Shown: positions 7,602 to 16,495, counted from the stretch's first letter. The stretch: DNA of 64,000 nt from JAXLYX01 sp046351215 (GCA_046351215.1 JAXLYX010000022.1:19831-83830), one strand, 5' to 3'. Notes: generated by a model not told the origin, from the sequence alone. A program made the numbers and translations.

Positions 7602-9322
7602 TCCGACATCCCGGAGGACATCGACGACATCTCCGACATCTCGGACATCCCCGAGGACGACTCGTCCTCCTCCGTCGCCTCGGCCGTCTGCTCGTCGCCG
7701 TACGATAGCACCGCCGGGTTGATGCGGATGCGGCCCTCGTCCTCGGCCTTCTTGCGGAGCGCGAGGGTGTAGGTGACGACGGCTTCGCGACGCTTGCGGG
7801 CGAGGAGGCCCTCGCGGAGGCGCTCGCGGGTCGCCTCGTCGAAGTCGGCGCGCGTCGCCTCGGTGCGCGACTCCAGGCGGAAGACGACGTAGTCGTTGCC
7901 GAGCGCGATCGGTGCCGACACGAGCGGCTGATCCATCGACATCGAGAAGGCCGCCTGCGCGACCGCCGCCGAATTCGAGGCGCCCTGGATCGGCGACTCG
8001 CTCGGGCCGAACTCCTGCGACTCCTCGACCGTCGGAGCGTTCGGATCACGCTCGGGCGCGGGCTGCCCCTCGGGCGCGGGCGGCGAGAGCTCCGCCGCCA
8101 GCTGGTCCAACGTCTTGCCCGCGCGGAGCGAAGCGAGCGCCTGCTCGGCCGCCTGGCGGGCCTGCTCGCCGGCCTTCGAGTCGACGTAGCGATCCCGCGC
8201 GATCTCGCGCTTGGCCTCGGCCTCCGGCACGTCGCCCTCGCGACGTCCCTCGACCTTGATCACGTGGAAGCCGAACTGCGACTCGACGACGTCCGAGATC
8301 TGGCCGGGCTGCAGGGCGAACTGCGCCTGATCGAAGGGCGCGACCATGCGGCCGCGCGGGTTCCAGCCGAGGTCGCCGCCGCGGCGGGCGCTGCCCTCGT
8401 CCTGGCTGTTCTGGCGAGCGAGCGCGGCGAAGTCCTCGCCGGCGCGGGCACGCGCGAGGAGCTGCTGCGCGCGCTGACGGGCGGCCTGCTTCGTGGCCTC
8501 GTCGGCGCCGGCGTCCACCTTGATCAGGATGTGCCGCGCCCGGACCTGGAGCTCGAGGCCCGTGTAGCGGAAGCGGTTCTGCGTGTACGCCTGGGCGATC
8601 TCCTGCGCGTTCGCGGCGATGTAGGCGTCGAGCTCGGCGTCCGTCGGCTGGATGCGGTCGCGGTAGTAGGCGGCGGAGTAGCGGACGTAGCGGATGCGGG
8701 CGCGGTTGCGCTCGCGGGTGAACTGGTCCCAGAGCTCGCCCGGGCTCACCTGCACGCTCGCGCGCAGGATCTCGCGCATGCGCTCGGCCATGAGCTCCTC
8801 GGCCTGCCACTCGGCGAACTCGCCGATGCTGCGGCGGAGACCGTTCTTGATGTAGGCCTCGAAGTTGTCGCGCTGGAAGGTGCCCTCGTCGTCGCGGAAC
8901 CGCGCGGGGAGCCCGCCGTTCGGCACGAAGCCGGTCGCCTCGACGCTGGTCGAGATCCAGATGCGGTCCTTGCGGATGACCTCTTCCATCGCCTGCTCGG
9001 GCGTCACGACGATGCCGAGGCGGCGGGCCTCCTCCGCGAGGAGGCGGCGCTCGGCGATGCCGTTCGCCACGAGGCGCCGGAGGTTCTGGGCGCGCTGGCT
9101 CGCGACGTCGTAGCGCTCGAAGCCGCCGACGCGATAGACGGCCCGGAAGTCGCCGTCGGTGACGTCGTCCCCGTCGACCGAGACGGCGTAGGCGGCTCCT
9201 CCCGCGGTGAAGCCCTGAGCCTGCTGTCCGCCGAACTGGGTGGCGAACACGCCTGCCACCATGACGACCAGCACGGCGAGGAGGACGTACTGGAAACGGT
9301 TCTGCAGCTTCTCGAGCATCAT
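7598..9322 (-). CDS. PpiD/SurA-like membrane-anchored peptidyl-prolyl isomerase with Met/Ser tail
   Basis: A 574-residue periplasmic folding factor. One N-terminal transmembrane helix (about residues 9-30, YVLLAVLVVMVAGVF) anchors it. A SurA/PpiD-type N-domain follows (HVTDGDF-like segment VDGDDVTDGDFRAVYRVG). A parvulin rotamase domain is in the middle: VRARHILIKV, FAALARQNSQDEGSARRGGD, LGWNPRG, FGFHVIKVEGR. A C-terminal helical part follows. ATG 9322 (MMLEKLQ, like PpiD) is chosen because upstream residues are low complexity. The last residues, GMSEMSEMSSMSSGMSD, form a Met/Ser repeat not typical of the family. It is the first gene of a two-gene unit with the M16 peptidase. Confidence 0.9.
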   Translation of the reverse strand: MMLEKLQNRFQYVLLAVLVVMVAGVFATQFGGQQAQGFTAGGAAYAVSVDGDDVTDGDFRAVYRVGGFERYDVASQRAQNLRRLVANGIAERRLLAEEARRLGIVVTPEQAMEEVIRKDRIWISTSVEATGFVPNGGLPARFRDDEGTFQRDNFEAYIKNGLRRSIGEFAEWQAEELMAERMREILRASVQVSPGELWDQFTRERNRARIRYVRYSAAYYRDRIQPTDAELDAYIAANAQEIAQAYTQNRFRYTGLELQVRARHILIKVDAGADEATKQAARQRAQQLLARARAGEDFAALARQNSQDEGSARRGGDLGWNPRGRMVAPFDQAQFALQPGQISDVVESQFGFHVIKVEGRREGDVPEAEAKREIARDRYVDSKAGEQARQAAEQALASLRAGKTLDQLAAELSPPAPEGQPAPERDPNAPTVEESQEFGPSESPIQGASNSAAVAQAAFSMSMDQPLVSAPIALGNDYVVFRLESRTEATRADFDEATRERLREGLLARKRREAVVTYTLALRKKAEDEGRIRINPAVLSYGDEQTAEATEEDESSSGMSEMSEMSSMSSGMSD

Positions 9323-9412
9323 GGCGGGAAACGAGACCCCCGTGAGAGTGGGGCGGAACCATAATTGAGGGGGGCTGGTAGGGCAATTGGTTATCGGAGG
9401 GGGGGCGTCGAC

Positions 9413-9513
9413 GTGCACGGGCACGATTCCCGTCCCCGTGCACGGTCCTTCGTGCACGTGCACGTGCACGGCTCGCGTGCACGTGGACGAGTCCCGTGCA
9501 CGTGTACGTATAC
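9413..9513. repeat. Cluster of GTGCAC palindromes
   Basis: Seven perfect GTGCAC hexamers lie at 9413, 9438, 9452, 9458, 9464, 9477 and 9496; three are head to tail (9452-9469). The near-copies GTGGAC (9483), GTGTAC (9502) and GTATAC (9508) follow. The cluster sits in the 215-bp gap between the PpiD-like gene start and the end of the next same-strand gene, so it is a candidate operator array or local tandem expansion. I see no coding sense in it. The remainder of the gap (9323-9412, 9514-9537) shows nothing I can name. Confidence 0.8.
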
Positions 9514-9537
9514 GGAATCCTTGCGGAATCCCGCGCC

Positions 9538-10758
9538 TCAGGGCGGGTGGACGACGACCTCGAGCCGGTTCTCGGTCGTGGGCGCGAGCGCGAGGCCGAG
9601 GCCCGTCGCGAGCCCCACGGCGACGACCGCGGCCGTCGTGATCAGGGCGATCCTCCGCTTCCGGCGGGGCTCGGCGTCCGACGCGGTCGGGGCCGTCGCC
9701 TCCGCCGTCAGGTAGGCCGAGCCCGCTTCGAGGGCGGCGGCGGCGGCCGGTCCGGGGAGGCGGGCGAGCGTCGCGGTGGGCAGGGACGAGCGGGAATCGA
9801 GCCTCGCGGGCTCGGTGCAGCCCTCGGGCTCGCAGCGCAACGCGAGCGCGCGGGGCTCCGGACCCCCGCCGACCTCGACCCACACGACCTCCGCCTCGAG
9901 CCCCGCCTCGGCGAGCGCGGCCAGGGCGCGCGGCCAGTCGGCGACGGGGCGGGCCGCGGATTCCGTGTCGAAGGCCCGGGCCGCGAGCACGAGCGCGTTC
10001 GGCGCCAGCGCCACCTCGACCGGCGCGCGCTCGCCCTGGGCGAGGTCGATCAAGGCTCCGTACGGCCGTCTCCCGGGAGCGCTGATCCGGACGGCATGGG
10101 CCCCGATCGGGAGCTCGAGCCGCGCGGGGCAGGGCATGGCGGGTCGATCGTCGATCGCGACCCTCGCATCCGCATCCGCGCACCGCACGTCGAGCGTCGC
10201 CCGGGGTCCCGCATCGACCCGACGGGCCACGGCCTCGGCCAGGGAAACCACCTCGGGCGAGGCCTCGCCCGGCCGGAGGCTGCGCGTCGGATCGAGACGG
10301 TACGCCCGACGGAACGCGTCCTCCGCGAGGGCCGTCATGCCCACCTGGGCAGCCACGGCGCCGGTCCGCATCTCGACCTCGGCGAGCCAGGCGGCCGTGC
10401 CCTCGACGTGGAGCAGCGCGCGGGCCTCCCGCCCGGCCGCCGACAGGAGCCGGAGGGCCGCGGCCTCGTCGAGCTCGGCCGAGGCCTCGCGGGCCTGCAC
10501 GAGCAGGGACTCGAGCCGTCCCAGGGCTTCGAGGTCCTCGGGCTCGACGTCCGGCGCGCGGCGCGCCTCGGCCGCCGCGGTCGCGCCGGGGGACACGCGA
10601 TCGCCTCGGGCCCGGAGCGCGTCCTCGGCGAACCCCCGGAACGCGCCCTCCCGCGCCTCGTCACCGTGCGTGACGACGAGGCCGATCCTTCCCTCGGCGC
10701 GAGCCGTCGCGACGCCGAGGAACGGGAGCAGGAAGAGGGGAAGGAGCCGCCTTCGCAC
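9538..10758 (-). CDS. Exported protein with PEGA-like domain and C-terminal membrane helix
   Basis: A 406-residue protein of a type common in myxobacteria. A Sec signal peptide is clear (MRRRLLPLFLLPFLGVATARA, GTG start at 10758). About residues 25-185 are helical and include a TPR-like segment (ALAEDAFRRAYRLDPTRSL). A PEGA-like beta domain (about 190-245, VAIDDRPAMPCPARLELPIGAH) follows. A hydrophobic helix is near the C terminus (ALITTAAVVAVGLATGLGLAL), leaving a short tail. No catalytic motif is visible. Its start is only 29 bp from that of the divergent lipoprotein gene, so the two promoters must overlap or lie inside the neighbouring gene. Function unknown; an envelope scaffold role is a guess. 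Confidence 0.75.
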   Translation of the reverse strand: MRRRLLPLFLLPFLGVATARAEGRIGLVVTHGDEAREGAFRGFAEDALRARGDRVSPGATAAAEARRAPDVEPEDLEALGRLESLLVQAREASAELDEAAALRLLSAAGREARALLHVEGTAAWLAEVEMRTGAVAAQVGMTALAEDAFRRAYRLDPTRSLRPGEASPEVVSLAEAVARRVDAGPRATLDVRCADADARVAIDDRPAMPCPARLELPIGAHAVRISAPGRRPYGALIDLAQGERAPVEVALAPNALVLAARAFDTESAARPVADWPRALAALAEAGLEAEVVWVEVGGGPEPRALALRCEPEGCTEPARLDSRSSLPTATLARLPGPAAAAALEAGSAYLTAEATAPTASDAEPRRKRRIALITTAAVVAVGLATGLGLALAPTTENRLEVVVHPP

Positions 10759-10787
10759 GGATCGAGCCTATCTGGTATCCTGGAAAA

Positions 10788-11519
10788 ATGCGTCGCTTGC
10801 ATAATTCGCTCTTCTTCGCCCTCGTCACGGTCCTCGGCGTCGCCGGCTGCTCGAGCCTCGAGCCCTCGGTCACCTTCCAGTCGAACACCGGCGACGTCTC
10901 GCTGAACGTCTCGTCGATCTCCTCCGGGTTCGCCGGCAGCCTCCCGACCACCTCGGGCCCGAACGGCCTCGAGCTCCAGTCGATCTGCTGCAACTCGTCG
11001 AGCTGTCCGAGCTCGCCCGGCTGTCCCTCCGACGTCACCGCCGGGGGCTACACGATCCAGTTCCAGTGCCAGGCGAGCCTCTGCGATCCCGTGCCCTTCT
11101 ACGTCGACGGGACGGCCGCGAGCGTCGACTTCTCCGCCCTGTCCTCGACCTACGTGAAGGTCCTCTCGCACGTCGAGCTGAAGGCCGCCGACTACCAGAT
11201 CACGCAGAACTCCCTGAATTTCGCTATGGAGCCCATCGAGATCTACTGGGGCTCCGCCGGCGCCACCGCCTGGAACTCCGCGGGGACGCACCTGCTCGGC
11301 ACCGTCCCGATGATCTCGGCGATGCAGACCGGCCAGGGCAGCATCGCGCTCGACTCCGCCGGCAACGCCGCCCTCACCAGCTACCTCGCGGGAACGTCGA
11401 AGCAGGTGAAGCTCTTCTACCGCACGCGGCTCGACCTCGCGCCGGGCGAGCCGATCCCGGGGGGCTCGGTCACGGTCCGGATGATCTTCACCATCAAGGC
11501 CACGGGCTCGCTCCGCTGA
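10788..11519 (+). CDS. Lipoprotein, unknown function
   Basis: A 243-residue lipoprotein: MRRLHNSLFFALVTVLGVAGC carries a lipobox (VAGC) with the lipidated Cys at residue 21. The mature part is rich in Ser, Thr and Gly, with a Cys-rich patch (ICCNSSSCPSSPGCP, about 65-80) that may form disulfides, and reads as a beta-rich secreted fold. I recognise no family. The ATG at 10788 fits the signal peptide. It is divergent from the PEGA-like gene with 29 bp between starts, and the next gene on the same strand follows after 66 bp. Confidence 0.75.
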   Translation: MRRLHNSLFFALVTVLGVAGCSSLEPSVTFQSNTGDVSLNVSSISSGFAGSLPTTSGPNGLELQSICCNSSSCPSSPGCPSDVTAGGYTIQFQCQASLCDPVPFYVDGTAASVDFSALSSTYVKVLSHVELKAADYQITQNSLNFAMEPIEIYWGSAGATAWNSAGTHLLGTVPMISAMQTGQGSIALDSAGNAALTSYLAGTSKQVKLFYRTRLDLAPGEPIPGGSVTVRMIFTIKATGSLR

Positions 11520-11585
11520 GCGGCGGGCCTACCGCGGCATGGCTCCGTTCGCTATGCTCGGAGCCCTTTCGCTCGGAGAGTCGCC

Positions 11586-12182
11586 TTGACGGATGAGATC
11601 CACGATCAGCTTCCTTCTTCGGGTGGCGGAGGCGGGGCCAAGTACGCGGTGATCGGCCTCCTCATGCTGCTCGCGATCGGTGGCATCTGGTACGCGACCA
11701 AGCCGAAGGAGCCCGAGGCGCCGCCGGCGGCCGGCGCCCAGCGCGACGCCGCGGTGGTCGCCGAGGCCCAGCAGCAGCAGTTCGACGACGGCTTCGAGAT
11801 CCCCGAGGAGGAAGCCGATGCGGGCGTGACCATCACGCGGGCGCCCACGGGACCGCGCCCCGCCGGCAACGGCGAGTGGAGCTGCTCCGGCGAGATCTCG
11901 GTCGCCGAGGTGCGCAGCGCCATCGGCTCGAAGTCGAGCGAGGTCCGCCAGTGCTACGAGCGCCGCCTGCGCGTCGATCCGACGATCTCGGGCACGCTCC
12001 AGGTCCGCATGAAGGTCTCGCAGTCCGGCAACGTGCAGTCCGTCGCCGTCGGTGGCTCGATCCGCGATCCCGAGATCCTCGGCTGCGTGCGCGAGCGCGT
12101 GCGGCAGTGGCATTTCCCGAATCCGCGCGGCGGCGCCTGCGCCGTCATCTCCGCGCCGTTCCAGCTCAACCCGCGGCCCTGA
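11586..12182 (+). CDS. AgmX/PglI C-terminal domain protein (TonB-like), membrane-anchored
   Basis: A 198-residue protein with a cytoplasmic N terminus (LTDEIHDQLPSSGGGGG), one transmembrane helix (about residues 19-36), an acidic/Ala-rich linker, and a C-terminal domain from about residue 98. That domain contains SEVRQCYERRLRVDPTISG, VRMKVSQSGNVQSV and CVRERVRQWHFPNP, the pattern of the AgmX/PglI C-terminal family, a TonB-C-like fold linked to gliding and envelope complexes in myxobacteria. The start is TTG at 11586 (SD-like TCGGAGAG upstream). It lies 4 bp before the DUF4013 gene and is probably co-transcribed. It probably transmits or stabilises interactions across the envelope. Confidence 0.8.
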   Translation: MTDEIHDQLPSSGGGGGAKYAVIGLLMLLAIGGIWYATKPKEPEAPPAAGAQRDAAVVAEAQQQQFDDGFEIPEEEADAGVTITRAPTGPRPAGNGEWSCSGEISVAEVRSAIGSKSSEVRQCYERRLRVDPTISGTLQVRMKVSQSGNVQSVAVGGSIRDPEILGCVRERVRQWHFPNPRGGACAVISAPFQLNPRP

Positions 12183-12186
12183 GCGC

Positions 12187-12939
12187 GTGGATCCGCTGCT
12201 GGGCTACCGACGGTTCTTCGGCGACCCCTCGTGGGGCACGAAGCTGCTCGCCGCCTCGCTGCTCTACCTGACGGGGATGTGCGTACCGCTCGTCGGCCAG
12301 CTCGCGGTCGACGGTTGGGTCGCGCTCGTCACGCGCGAGGCCGTCCGTGGCGAGGACGAGGAGCTCCCCCCGCTCGACTGGGACTTCGACTACCTCGTGA
12401 AGCTCCTCATCCTGGGCACCTTCACGCTCCTCGTCCGGCTCGTCTGGCAGCTGCCGGTGTACTTCCTGATGGTCGCGGTGGGCATGACCGCCATGATCGT
12501 CGGGGTCGCCGGCGCCGCCGCCGATCCCGAGCGGGCATGGCTCGCCATCGCCCTGGGGCTCTCCGTGCTCGTCGCCGGCGGCCTGCTCTGCCTCGTCCTG
12601 ATGGTTCCCGGGATGGTCGCGATCTTCCGCGTGCAGGTCTCGGGCGACCTCGGAAAGGCCTTCGAATTCGGGGCGATCCTCGACTACACGAAGCGCACCT
12701 TCTTCGCGGTCGTGGGCTACCACCTCGTCGCCTTCGTCGTGGCGATCCCGATCGTCTTCGCCGGCATGTTGCTCTGCGGGCTCGGCTCGATCCCCGCCCT
12801 CGTGATCGTGCAGGTCGGCGTCGCCTTCGTCTTCGTCCGGATCCACGAGCGTCAGCTCGCGGCCGGAGGCCCCGAGATCCCGCTCGGCCCGCGCGAGCTG
12901 CCCCACCCGCATCGGCCGACTCCGCCGCGCGCGTTCTGA
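12187..12939 (+). CDS. DUF4013-like integral membrane protein
   Basis: A 250-residue membrane protein with five or six hydrophobic segments. Features that suggest DUF4013 are an early aromatic segment (DPLLGYRRFFGDPSW), LDWDFDYLVKLLILG, and GKAFEFGAILDYTKRTFFAVVGY. The GTG at 12187 is chosen because an upstream reading would overlap the AgmX-like gene in another frame and adds no hydrophobic segment. The gap to the preceding gene is 4 bp, so the pair is probably an operon. The C-terminal tail is Pro/His-rich. No enzymatic motif is visible. Confidence 0.75.
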   Translation: MDPLLGYRRFFGDPSWGTKLLAASLLYLTGMCVPLVGQLAVDGWVALVTREAVRGEDEELPPLDWDFDYLVKLLILGTFTLLVRLVWQLPVYFLMVAVGMTAMIVGVAGAAADPERAWLAIALGLSVLVAGGLLCLVLMVPGMVAIFRVQVSGDLGKAFEFGAILDYTKRTFFAVVGYHLVAFVVAIPIVFAGMLLCGLGSIPALVIVQVGVAFVFVRIHERQLAAGGPEIPLGPRELPHPHRPTPPRAF

Positions 12940-12948
12940 GCGGCTCAG
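12936..12948. terminator. Stop-codon palindrome at convergent junction
   Basis: CTGAGC-G-GCTCAG is a 13-bp perfect palindrome. It contains the TGA of the DUF4013-like gene (12937-12939) and, on the other strand, the TGA of the kinase gene (12945-12947). The stem is short and there is no T-tract, so terminator activity is uncertain. Confidence 0.35.
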
Positions 12949-14648
12949 CGCGGAGGCGCCGTCCGCACCACGATCCGAGGCGGATCCTGCCCGAGATCGG
13001 CGAGCACCCGCGTCTCCGCGCCTGGCGTCGCGACGACGGTGGTCCTCGCCTCGCGCCCGAGCGGCGGGCACGAGAGGACGAGGGAATGGCTGCCGGCGGG
13101 CAGGGCGAGCCCGCGCCTCGGGGTCGTCCCGAGCGGGCGGCCGTCGAGGCGGATCTCCGCCCAGGGCGTGGCGTTCACCGTCAGGGTCGAGCCACCGGTC
13201 GGCGCCTCGTTCGTCTCCGGCGCTCGCGTCCTCGCGGTAGCGCGCGTGTCGCGTGGCTCGGCCCCCGCATCCTCGGGGCTCGCGGGCGGGAGCGAGGCGT
13301 CGGCATGCTCGGGCTCGACGCGCACCGGGGCCGATGCAGCGGCGGTCGGCGCCCCTGCGTCGAGGCGAGCGCCCGCGTCGATGGCCGCCTCCGCATCGGG
13401 GCGGCCCTTCGCGAAGAGGATCGCGATCCCGAGCGCCGCGATCGCGACGACGGTCGCCAGCACGAGCCGCGTCGGCCAAGGGCTCTCCGGCGTCGGCTCC
13501 GGCTCGGTGGCCCGCAGCTCGAGCTCGGGCCGCGGCTGCGTGACGGGGGTGACGTCGGCCTCGCGGACGGGCGTCGCGGGCAGGGGCTCCGTCGTCGGCT
13601 CGAGCCTCTCCGTCGACGGCATCGGATGCATGCCGCTCTTGCGGCGCGCCTCGTCGAGCACCGGGCTCGTGGCGAGCGTCTTCACGCCGGCGGGCGGGGT
13701 TCGCTCGCGTCCGCCGGACGTGGGCGAGCGCACGGCCTCGTCCCGGGCGTCCTTCGCGTTCGCGCGGCACGTGGCCACGCGGGTCGCGAGATCGTTCGCC
13801 ACGCCGCCAGGGCGCACGGCCGCGAGGTACGTGCGCAGGCGCTCGGCGACGTCGCGCGCGCTCGTCGGACGACGTGCGGCGTCGCGCGCGAGGCAGGCGA
13901 CGACGAGGCTCGCGAGCGCGGGCGGATGGGCCGAGAGGTCGGCCTCCGTCGGTCCCTCCTCGTCGAGGACCCGACGGCGCGTGATCGCCGGATCCCGATC
14001 GTGGAACGCATGCCTTCCCGTGAGGAGGAGGTGGAGCAGGGCGCCGAGCGCGAAGAGGTCGCAGGCGGGCGTGGGCGGCTCGCCGCGGAGCTGCTCCGGC
14101 GCCGCGTATCCGGGCGAGCCGATGCCGATCGCCACGCCGCCCTCGACGGTCGCCGCGATGCCGAAGTCGAGGAGCCGCACGTGACCCGTGGTGTCGACGA
14201 GCACGTTCCGCGGCGAGACGTCCCGATGCACGAGCCCGAAGCGCTCGTGCGCGTAGGAGAGGGCGTCCGCGACCTCGGCGCCGACGTGGGCGACCTGCGC
14301 TGCGTCGAGCGCGCCCTGCGCGAGCAGCTCGCCGATCGACGCGCCCTCGACGTACTCCATCGCGAGGAAGTACGTGCCGTCCACGACGCCGAGCTCGTAC
14401 ACGGGCACGATGTGCGGATGACCGAGCTGCACGAGCGTGTTCGCCTCGCGCACGAAGAGCTCGACGAAGCGCGGATCGACCGCGAGCTCCGGGAGGATCT
14501 GCTTCACGACGAGCGGCTTCTCGAAGCCGCCGAGGCCTCGGAGGCGGGCGCGGTACACGCGCGCCATCCCCCCGCGTGCCAGGAGGCCGTCGAGCAGGTA
14601 GCTCCCGAAGGGCTCCGCCTGCCCCGGCGATTGCACGCGTTCCACCAT
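12945..14648 (-). CDS. Ser/Thr protein kinase with membrane helix and PEGA domain
   Basis: A 567-residue transmembrane kinase. The kinase domain spans about residues 15-290: Gly-rich loop LLARGGMARVY (22-32), Lys49 (VVKQIL), catalytic HRDVSPRN (141-148, catalytic Asp143) and DFG 161-163. The usual Lys after HRD is replaced by Val-Ser (HRDVS), a variant common in myxobacterial kinases and not evidence of inactivity. The linker is Pro/Thr-rich and has possible autophosphorylation sites. One transmembrane helix (LVLATVVAIAALGIAILF) is followed by an Ala/Asp-rich spacer and a PEGA domain (WAEIRLDGRPLGTTPRRG) placed outside the membrane. It is divergent from the Kelch-like lipoprotein gene, with 20 bp between starts. 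Confidence 0.93.
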   Translation of the reverse strand: MVERVQSPGQAEPFGSYLLDGLLARGGMARVYRARLRGLGGFEKPLVVKQILPELAVDPRFVELFVREANTLVQLGHPHIVPVYELGVVDGTYFLAMEYVEGASIGELLAQGALDAAQVAHVGAEVADALSYAHERFGLVHRDVSPRNVLVDTTGHVRLLDFGIAATVEGGVAIGIGSPGYAAPEQLRGEPPTPACDLFALGALLHLLLTGRHAFHDRDPAITRRRVLDEEGPTEADLSAHPPALASLVVACLARDAARRPTSARDVAERLRTYLAAVRPGGVANDLATRVATCRANAKDARDEAVRSPTSGGRERTPPAGVKTLATSPVLDEARRKSGMHPMPSTERLEPTTEPLPATPVREADVTPVTQPRPELELRATEPEPTPESPWPTRLVLATVVAIAALGIAILFAKGRPDAEAAIDAGARLDAGAPTAAASAPVRVEPEHADASLPPASPEDAGAEPRDTRATARTRAPETNEAPTGGSTLTVNATPWAEIRLDGRPLGTTPRRGLALPAGSHSLVLSCPPLGREARTTVVATPGAETRVLADLGQDPPRIVVRTAPPR

Positions 14649-14668
14649 CCGTGCGAAAGGGTAGCGGA

Positions 14669-16495
14669 ATGAGCCGGTGGCGCCCGCTTTCGATCGTCCT
14701 CGTCCTCGCCGCGGGTTGCGGACCCGAGGTGCGGACGACGCGCGCCGAGCTCTTCCTCGCGTACGCGGCCGATCCCGGCTGCCGGCCCTCGCCCGCGCCG
14801 ACCGAGGCCCGGCTCGAGGCGCTCGGGGATTTCTCGCCCGCGGACGTGCCCACGTCCGCGATCGTCTCCTTCGACGCCCCGACCACCGCCCTCGATCTCT
14901 TCCCTTTCGACACCGTCCTCTTCCGCGCGGAGGGGCCCTCGGCCGGACGGCGCTTCGGGGGCGTGGTCCCCGTGCCGCGCGGCGCGTCGGTCACGCTCCG
15001 CCTCCTGCCCGACGACCTGCCCTGCGCGCTCGACGGGGCCGGCGTCACCCCGAGGACGGGTCAGGCGCTCGTGGCGCTCCCGTCGGGAGCGGCGCTCTTC
15101 GTCGGCGGGGCCGAGGGAACGACCGGGACGCGCGAGGTGATGGAGCTCCCGCTCGGGGAATCGTTTGTGACACCTACGAACGGGCTCCTGCTCCGCCGGA
15201 TCGACGCGAGCGCCACGTGGGCAGGGACTTTCGTCGTGGTGGCGGGCGGAACACCGGCGACCGCTAGTATCGCTGATGATTCGTTCGAGGTCCTCGACGC
15301 GGGTTCGGGCGAGACCCTCCGCGATCGGGCCGGGACCCTGCTCGAGGCGCGGACCGAGCACGGCGCCGCCGCCCTGCCGGACGGTCGCGTGCTGCTCGTC
15401 GGCGGCAGCGGGACGGCCTCCGGGCCGCCGCTCGACACCGCCGAGCTCGTCGATCCCGGGACCGGACGATCGGTTGCCGTCGGGAAGCTGCCCCATGCGG
15501 TGCGGCGACCGGGGGTGGTCGCCCTCGACGACGGGACCGTGCTCGTGCTCGGGGGGCTCGGCGCCGGGGGCAGCCCGTATTCCACGCCGACCGTCGCCGC
15601 CTTCGACGCGCCGACGGCCACGTTCCTCGACCTCACGGGTTCGAGCCTCTCGGTGCCCCCGCTCTCGGGCCTCGTCGCCGTGCCCCTCGTCGGCGCTCGC
15701 GCGGTCGTGCTCGGCACGCCGCCTACGGGCTCGCCGGCGCCGATCCTCCGGGTCTTCCGGCGCGTGCCGCCCGACACGGATGCGATCGTCCTCGAGGCGA
15801 GCGACGTCGATCTGAGGTCCGCCATGCCGGCCCTGACGTCGATCGTCGCCGCGCCGCTCGCGGACGGGAAGCTCTTCGTCGCGGGCCTCGATTCCGGCTC
15901 CGTTCCGCGGGGTTTCGTCGTCGACGTCGGCAGCGGCGAGGTCGTCGCGATCGGGCTCCGGGCCCTGCCGGCGTCGGTCCTCGCCCTCTCCGACGGGAGC
16001 CTCCTGCTCCTCGACGCCGCCGGCCCGAGCCTGCTCCGAACGACGCTCGTCACCGCCTACGACAACCCGCCGAGCAACCTCGTCGCGAGCGAGCTCGCCT
16101 TCGACGCCCAGGGACGATGGGCCGTCGGCGCGAGCCTCTCGTTCCAGGCCCTCGCGAACGCGGCCCGCTTCGATCTGCCCTTGCTCCGCTTCCGCGGGCT
16201 GCGCGCCGACTTCCTCGTCGAGTCGGGCGCGGCCGAGCTGCTCCTCTTCGGCGACGGCGGCGTGACCCACTCGATCCTCGTGACGGATTCCGAGGTCGGG
16301 CTCGGTCTCTGCACCGTGCCGCGGGTCGCGGGCGAGAGCGTCCGCATCGCTCGGAGCGGCGAGATCCTCACGCTGAGCACGAACGAAGGGACCCGCGACT
16401 GTCGCGCGACCCGGCTCGCGGAGCGGATCGGGCTCGCGGTGCGCGCCGACCTCGACGCGCGCGTCCGTGCACCCTCCGTGAAACGATCGAATTAG
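14669..16495 (+). CDS. Kelch/galactose-oxidase-like beta-propeller lipoprotein
   Basis: A 608-residue lipoprotein. The signal peptide is short (MSRWRPLSIVLVLAAGC, lipobox AAGC, Cys17). Repeated blades are visible, such as ALPDGRVLLVGGSGTASG, VALDDGTVLVLGGLGAGG, APLADGKLFVAGL and ALSDGSLLLLDAAG. This is the (D)GxVLVxGG pattern of Kelch-like propellers, spaced about 45-55 residues apart from residue 150 to 480. Propellers of this kind bind proteins or sugars; no copper-site residues of a galactose oxidase can be asserted. The ATG at 14669 is preferred because it gives the signal peptide. It is divergent from the kinase gene, with only 20 bp between starts. Confidence 0.8.
   Translation: MSRWRPLSIVLVLAAGCGPEVRTTRAELFLAYAADPGCRPSPAPTEARLEALGDFSPADVPTSAIVSFDAPTTALDLFPFDTVLFRAEGPSAGRRFGGVVPVPRGASVTLRLLPDDLPCALDGAGVTPRTGQALVALPSGAALFVGGAEGTTGTREVMELPLGESFVTPTNGLLLRRIDASATWAGTFVVVAGGTPATASIADDSFEVLDAGSGETLRDRAGTLLEARTEHGAAALPDGRVLLVGGSGTASGPPLDTAELVDPGTGRSVAVGKLPHAVRRPGVVALDDGTVLVLGGLGAGGSPYSTPTVAAFDAPTATFLDLTGSSLSVPPLSGLVAVPLVGARAVVLGTPPTGSPAPILRVFRRVPPDTDAIVLEASDVDLRSAMPALTSIVAAPLADGKLFVAGLDSGSVPRGFVVDVGSGEVVAIGLRALPASVLALSDGSLLLLDAAGPSLLRTTLVTAYDNPPSNLVASELAFDAQGRWAVGASLSFQALANAARFDLPLLRFRGLRADFLVESGAAELLLFGDGGVTHSILVTDSEVGLGLCTVPRVAGESVRIARSGEILTLSTNEGTRDCRATRLAERIGLAVRADLDARVRAPSVKRSN

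Noticed and set aside
9413..9513. GTGCAC cluster as a CRISPR array
   Set aside because: Units are 6 bp, irregularly spaced, without unique spacers of constant length.
9323..10183. N-terminal extension of the PpiD-like protein through the GTGCAC cluster
   Set aside because: Would encode Cys-Thr/His-Val repeats before the membrane anchor. MMLEKLQ at 9322 agrees with PpiD-type N termini.
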